A stretch of DNA of 7,892 nucleotides. It comes from JBPBQZ01 sp050955105 (GTDB taxonomy: Bacteria > Pseudomonadota > Gammaproteobacteria > Burkholderiales > Burkholderiaceae). The notes under the pieces were generated by a model. It was not told where the DNA came from. It searched no databases and worked only from the letters and a program-made list of their open reading frames with translations. Each line of letters begins with the position of its first letter. Positions within the stretch are counted from its first letter, which is position 1. A program made the position numbers and the translations under genes. The stretch lies in NCBI GenBank assembly GCA_050955105.1, contig JBPBQZ010000122.1, positions 1 to 7,892 on the forward strand, in the 5' to 3' direction. Below are positions 4,637-7,892 of this stretch, in pieces.

Positions 4637-6295
4637 ATGTCAGGCGCACGTCAGGTCGACTATCGAACCGACCCTTCGCAGTACAAGCATTGGAAATTGA
4701 GTTTCGACGGCCCCGTCGCGACGCTTGGCATCGATATCGCTGAAGACGGCGGTATTCGCGAAGGCTACAAGCTCAAATTGAATTCGTACGATCTGGGCGT
4801 CGATATCGAACTGCACGATGTGTTGCAACGGGTGCGCTTCGAGCATCCGGAAGTGCACACGGTGGTCGTCACCAGCTTGAAAGACCGCGTTTTCTGCTCG
4901 GGCGCGAACATCTTCATGCTCGGCGTGTCGTCGCACGCATGGAAGGTCAACTTCTGCAAATTCACCAACGAAACCCGCAACGGCATCGAAGATTCGTCGC
5001 GTTATTCGGGCCTGAAATTCCTGGCTGCGGTGAACGGCGCCTGCGCTGGCGGCGGCTATGAAATGGCTCTCGCCTGCGATGAAATCTATCTGGTTGACGA
5101 TCGCTCGTCGGCGGTGTCCTTGCCTGAAGTGCCGTTGCTGGGCGTATTGCCGGGTACCGGCGGCCTGACCCGCGTGACCGACAAGCGTCGCGTGCGGCAT
5201 GACCGCGCCGACATCTTCTGTACGCTGTCGGAAGGCATTCGCGGCGAGCGCGCCAAAGAATGGCGACTGGTCGACGAAGTGGTCAAGCCTGCGCAATTCC
5301 AGCAGTCGGTGCAAGCGCGTGCGCTGGAACTCGCCGCGCAAAGCAACCGTCCGGCCAGCGGCCCGGGCGTGGCGCTGACGCGTATCGAGCGTACCGATCG
5401 CGAAGACGGCCTGAGCTACGAATTCGTCGACGTCACCATCGATCGTGCGCGCCGTCTGGCCACTTTCACGGTGAAGGCGCCGAGCGCTGACCAGCCGACC
5501 GACATCGACGCTATCGTCGCTGCGGGCGTGCGTTGGTGGCCGTTGCAGTTCGCTCGCGAACTCGACGATGCGATCCTGATGATGCGTACCAACGAACTGG
5601 AAATCGGCACCTGGATTTTCAAGACGGAAGGCGATGCCGCGAAGCTGCTGGCTGCCGATGCGACGCTGTTGCAGCATCAAGACCACTGGTTCGTGCGCGA
5701 AACCATCGGCATGCTGCGCCGCACGCTGGCGCGCATCGACGTATCGTCGCGTTCGCTGTTCGCACTGATCGAGCGCGACAGCTGCTTCGCCGGCACGTTT
5801 GCCGAACTGGCCTTCGCCGCCGACCGTACCTACATGCTGTCGCTGCCGGACGATGAGGCTGCCGAACCGGCGATTACCTTGTCGGAAGTCAACTTCGGCT
5901 TGTTCCCGATGATTACCGCGCAGTCGCGCCTGGCGCGCCGCTTCTATGAAGAAACCGGCCCCCTGCAAGCGGTTCGCGAAAAAATCGGCGTGGCCGTGCA
6001 TTCGACCGAGGCCGAGCGCCTGGGTCTGGTGACCGCCGCGCCCGACGATATCGACTGGCAAGACGAAGTGCGCATCGCCTTGGAAGAACGCGCGGCGATG
6101 TCACCGGATGCATTGACCGGACTCGAAGCCAACTTGCGTTTCAATGGCAAGGAAACCATGGAAACGCGTATTTTCGGCCGCTTGTCCGCTTGGCAAAACT
6201 GGATTTTCAATCGGCCGAACGCCGTGGGCGAGAAGGGTGCGCTCAAGGTCTACGGCAAGGGCGACAAGGCGCAGTTCGACGTTTCGCGCGTTTAA
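4637..6295 (+). CDS. boxC: Benzoyl-CoA-dihydrodiol lyase (2,3-epoxybenzoyl-CoA dihydrolase)
   Basis: Cleaves 2,3-dihydro-2,3-dihydroxybenzoyl-CoA, formed from the epoxide, to 3,4-dehydroadipyl-CoA semialdehyde and formate without oxygen (EC 4.1.2.44). It is a 552-residue member of the crotonase superfamily. The N-terminal crotonase core has CSGAN (87-91) and NGACAGGGYEMALACDE (133-149) for the CoA thioester oxyanion hole, and SLPEVPLLGVLPGTGG (161-176). Glu142, Glu164 and Cys107 match, with a constant offset of four, the residues I recall being proposed as catalytic in the Burkholderia xenovorans enzyme. A second, degenerate crotonase-like repeat follows at about 373-440 (FAGTFAELAFAADRTYML; ITLSEVNFGLFP). 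The ATG at 4637 has GGAG 10 bases upstream. It is preceded by a promoter flanked by TGCATTA repeats and followed by boxB after 146 bases. Length and motifs are those of an intact enzyme. Confidence 0.97.
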   Translation: MSGARQVDYRTDPSQYKHWKLSFDGPVATLGIDIAEDGGIREGYKLKLNSYDLGVDIELHDVLQRVRFEHPEVHTVVVTSLKDRVFCSGANIFMLGVSSHAWKVNFCKFTNETRNGIEDSSRYSGLKFLAAVNGACAGGGYEMALACDEIYLVDDRSSAVSLPEVPLLGVLPGTGGLTRVTDKRRVRHDRADIFCTLSEGIRGERAKEWRLVDEVVKPAQFQQSVQARALELAAQSNRPASGPGVALTRIERTDREDGLSYEFVDVTIDRARRLATFTVKAPSADQPTDIDAIVAAGVRWWPLQFARELDDAILMMRTNELEIGTWIFKTEGDAAKLLAADATLLQHQDHWFVRETIGMLRRTLARIDVSSRSLFALIERDSCFAGTFAELAFAADRTYMLSLPDDEAAEPAITLSEVNFGLFPMITAQSRLARRFYEETGPLQAVREKIGVAVHSTEAERLGLVTAAPDDIDWQDEVRIALEERAAMSPDALTGLEANLRFNGKETMETRIFGRLSAWQNWIFNRPNAVGEKGALKVYGKGDKAQFDVSRV

Positions 6296-6326
6296 GCGCG
6301 AAGCCAGCCTTGTTCTTGGCGATGGC

Positions 6327-6356
6327 GCGGCTTCGTTATCTCGATATTGAAGCCGC
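6327..6356 (+). repeat. Hairpin between boxC and boxB
   Basis: GCGGCTTC (6327-6334) and GAAGCCGC (6349-6356) form a perfect 8-bp stem around a 14-base loop that itself contains TATC-TC-GATA. It lies 32 bases after the boxC stop and 86 before boxB, with no following T-run. It is perhaps an mRNA processing or stability element between co-transcribed genes. The rest of the 146-base gap shows no convincing promoter. Confidence 0.45.
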
Positions 6357-6441
6357 TGTCCGCCGGGTCTGTTAAGTCCGCTAACTCCGATTAACGATCA
6401 AGCTGGACCGACGCGTTTCGAATACGCCAAAGGAACCAAAC

Positions 6442-7869
6442 ATGTCTTCGATCAATTACAGCGAAATCATCCCGAATAACGTCAATCTGGCGAGTGACCG
6501 CACGCTGCAACGCGCACTCGAACAGTGGCAGCCCAACTTCCTGCAGTGGTGGGGCGATATGGGCCCGGACGGTTCGAACAATTTCGACGTCTACCTGCGT
6601 ACCGCGGTGAGCGTCGATCCGTCTGGTTGGGCGCATTTCGGCCACGTCAAGATGCCCGATTACCGCTGGGGTATTTTCCTGTCGCCGCAAGAACAGGATC
6701 GCAAGATCCATTTCGGCGAGAACATGGGCGAAGCCGCGTGGCAGGAAGTGCCGGGCGAGCATCGCGCCAACCTGCGCCGCATCATCGTTACGCAAGGTGA
6801 TACCGAGCCGGCTTCGGTGGAGCAACAGCGTCACCTGGGGCTGACCGCGCCGTCGATGTACGACTTGCGCAACCTGTTCCAGGTGAACGTGGAAGAAGGT
6901 CGTCACCTGTGGGCGATGGTCTACCTGCTACACCGCTACTTCGGTCGCGATGGCCGGGAAGAAGCCGAAGCCTTGTTGGGCCGCCGCTCGGGCGACGAGG
7001 ACAATCCTCGCATCCTCGGCGCGTTCAACGAAAAAACGCCGGACTGGCTGGCGTTCTTCATGTTCACGTATTTCACCGACCGCGACGGCAAGTTCCAGTT
7101 GTGCGCATTGGCCGAATCGGGTTTCGATCCGCTGGCGCGCACCACCAAGTTCATGCTGACCGAAGAAGCGCATCACATGTTCGTCGGTGAATCGGGCGTG
7201 GCGCGGGTTATCAACCGCACCTGCCAGGCGATGAACGAGTTGAAGACCGACGATCCGGCCAAGCTGCGCGCCGCCGGTGTGATCGATCTGGAAACGCTGC
7301 AACGCTATCTCAATTTCCACTACTCGGTCACGATCGATCTGTTCGGCGCCGACCAATCGTCGAACGCGGCGATCTTCTACAGTGCGGGCCTGAAGGGTCG
7401 TTACGAAGAAACCAAGCGTGGTGACGATCACCGTCTGAACAGCGACACCTATCGGATCACCAGCGTGGCCGACGGCAAGCTGATCGACCTCGACGTGCCG
7501 ATGCTCAACGCGCTGAATGAAGTGCTGCGCGACGACTACATCAAGGATTCGAACGGCGGTATCGCGCGTTGGAACAAGGTGCTGGAAAAGGCCGGTGTGT
7601 CGTTCCGCCTGACCGTGCCGCACAAAGCGTTCAATCGTCAGATCGGCACGTTCGCCGGCCTGCGCATTTCGCCGGACGGCCAGGTCATCAGCGAACAAGA
7701 ATGGCAAGCCAAGGTGGACAGCTGGTTGCCCACCAAGGAAGACCGTGCTTATGTGGCATCCTTGATGGGTCGCGTGGTTGAGCCCGGCAAGTTCGCCAAC
7801 TGGATTTCGCCGCCGCCGATCGGTATCAACCGTCAGCCGGTAGATTTCGAGTACGTGCGCTTCAACTAA
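6442..7869 (+). CDS. boxB: Benzoyl-CoA 2,3-epoxidase, diiron oxygenase subunit BoxB
   Basis: Inserts one oxygen atom from O2 into the ring of benzoyl-CoA, giving 2,3-epoxybenzoyl-CoA, with electrons from NADPH through the reductase BoxA (EC 1.14.13.208). The 475-residue protein shows the class I diiron pattern: Glu122, then E152-G-R-H155 in the segment VNVEEGRHLWAMVYLLHRYF (149-167 region), Asp213 in YFTDRDG, and E242-A-H-H245 in MLTEEAHHMFVGE. These residues match, with a constant offset of two, the iron ligands I recall for Azoarcus evansii BoxB (120, 150, 153, 211, 240, 243). No signal peptide or membrane segment is seen. The ATG at 6442 is preceded by AAAGGAA at a good distance. The C-terminus ends in a Tyr-Val-Arg-Phe-Asn tail with a TAA stop, so the gene is complete. 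It lies downstream of boxC in the same direction; boxA is expected next, since only 23 bases remain in the window. Confidence 0.97.
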   Translation: MSSINYSEIIPNNVNLASDRTLQRALEQWQPNFLQWWGDMGPDGSNNFDVYLRTAVSVDPSGWAHFGHVKMPDYRWGIFLSPQEQDRKIHFGENMGEAAWQEVPGEHRANLRRIIVTQGDTEPASVEQQRHLGLTAPSMYDLRNLFQVNVEEGRHLWAMVYLLHRYFGRDGREEAEALLGRRSGDEDNPRILGAFNEKTPDWLAFFMFTYFTDRDGKFQLCALAESGFDPLARTTKFMLTEEAHHMFVGESGVARVINRTCQAMNELKTDDPAKLRAAGVIDLETLQRYLNFHYSVTIDLFGADQSSNAAIFYSAGLKGRYEETKRGDDHRLNSDTYRITSVADGKLIDLDVPMLNALNEVLRDDYIKDSNGGIARWNKVLEKAGVSFRLTVPHKAFNRQIGTFAGLRISPDGQVISEQEWQAKVDSWLPTKEDRAYVASLMGRVVEPGKFANWISPPPIGINRQPVDFEYVRFN

Positions 7870-7892
7870 GCTTTTGGTAGTGCCGGCGGTGT

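Noticed and set aside
4640..6061. 473-codon open frame on the minus strand opposite boxC
   Set aside because: It is antisense to a clearly identified enzyme gene, lacks a ribosome site and recognisable motifs, and is Arg/His/Gln-rich as expected for the shadow of a GC-rich gene.
6928..7707. 259-codon open frame on the minus strand opposite boxB
   Set aside because: Shadow of boxB with no motifs or ribosome site.
1..7892. A wholly new system, mobile element or CRISPR array
   Set aside because: All sizeable genes belong to the known box pathway; no transposase, integrase, terminal repeats or spaced direct-repeat array was found.

Overview
The window carries most of the aerobic 'box' pathway, in which benzoate is degraded through CoA-bound, non-aromatic intermediates. 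DNA composition (GC-rich, roughly 60 % or more), gene content and the presence of a BoxR-type regulator point to a betaproteobacterium, most likely Burkholderiales (Burkholderia/Paraburkholderia-like). That taxonomic placement is an inference from family knowledge, not a measurement.

Layout: a leftward (minus-strand) group and a rightward (plus-strand) group diverge from an intergenic region at about 3276-3526. Leftward, in transcription order, come a small cupin-like DUF4863 protein (2793-3275), boxD, the 3,4-dehydroadipyl-CoA semialdehyde dehydrogenase (1085-2635), and the N-terminal 330 residues of a benzoate-CoA ligase, bclA (1-990), which runs off the left edge. Rightward come boxR (3527-4495), the benzoyl-CoA-responsive repressor with a shikimate-kinase-like domain; boxC (4637-6295), benzoyl-CoA-dihydrodiol lyase; and boxB (6442-7869), the diiron oxygenase subunit of benzoyl-CoA 2,3-epoxidase. 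The reductase partner boxA is not in the window and would be expected just past the right edge.

How the genes work together: BclA activates benzoate to benzoyl-CoA. BoxB, with electrons from BoxA, forms the 2,3-epoxide. BoxC opens the ring hydrolytically, releasing formate and 3,4-dehydroadipyl-CoA semialdehyde. BoxD oxidises that aldehyde to the acid, which enters beta-oxidation. BoxR senses benzoyl-CoA and represses. The DUF4863 protein has no settled role here.

Regulatory DNA: the boxC promoter (TTGACA at 4574) is surrounded by three exact TGCATTA copies, a strong candidate BoxR operator. The divergent region holds two face-to-face promoters whose -10/-35 boxes interleave, so they probably exclude each other. 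Several GC-rich inverted repeats sit in the gaps between genes. No mobile elements, CRISPR arrays, tRNA or rRNA genes were seen. The pathway itself is known; the points worth following up are the regulatory layout, the DUF4863 gene and the altered substrate-binding residues of BoxR.
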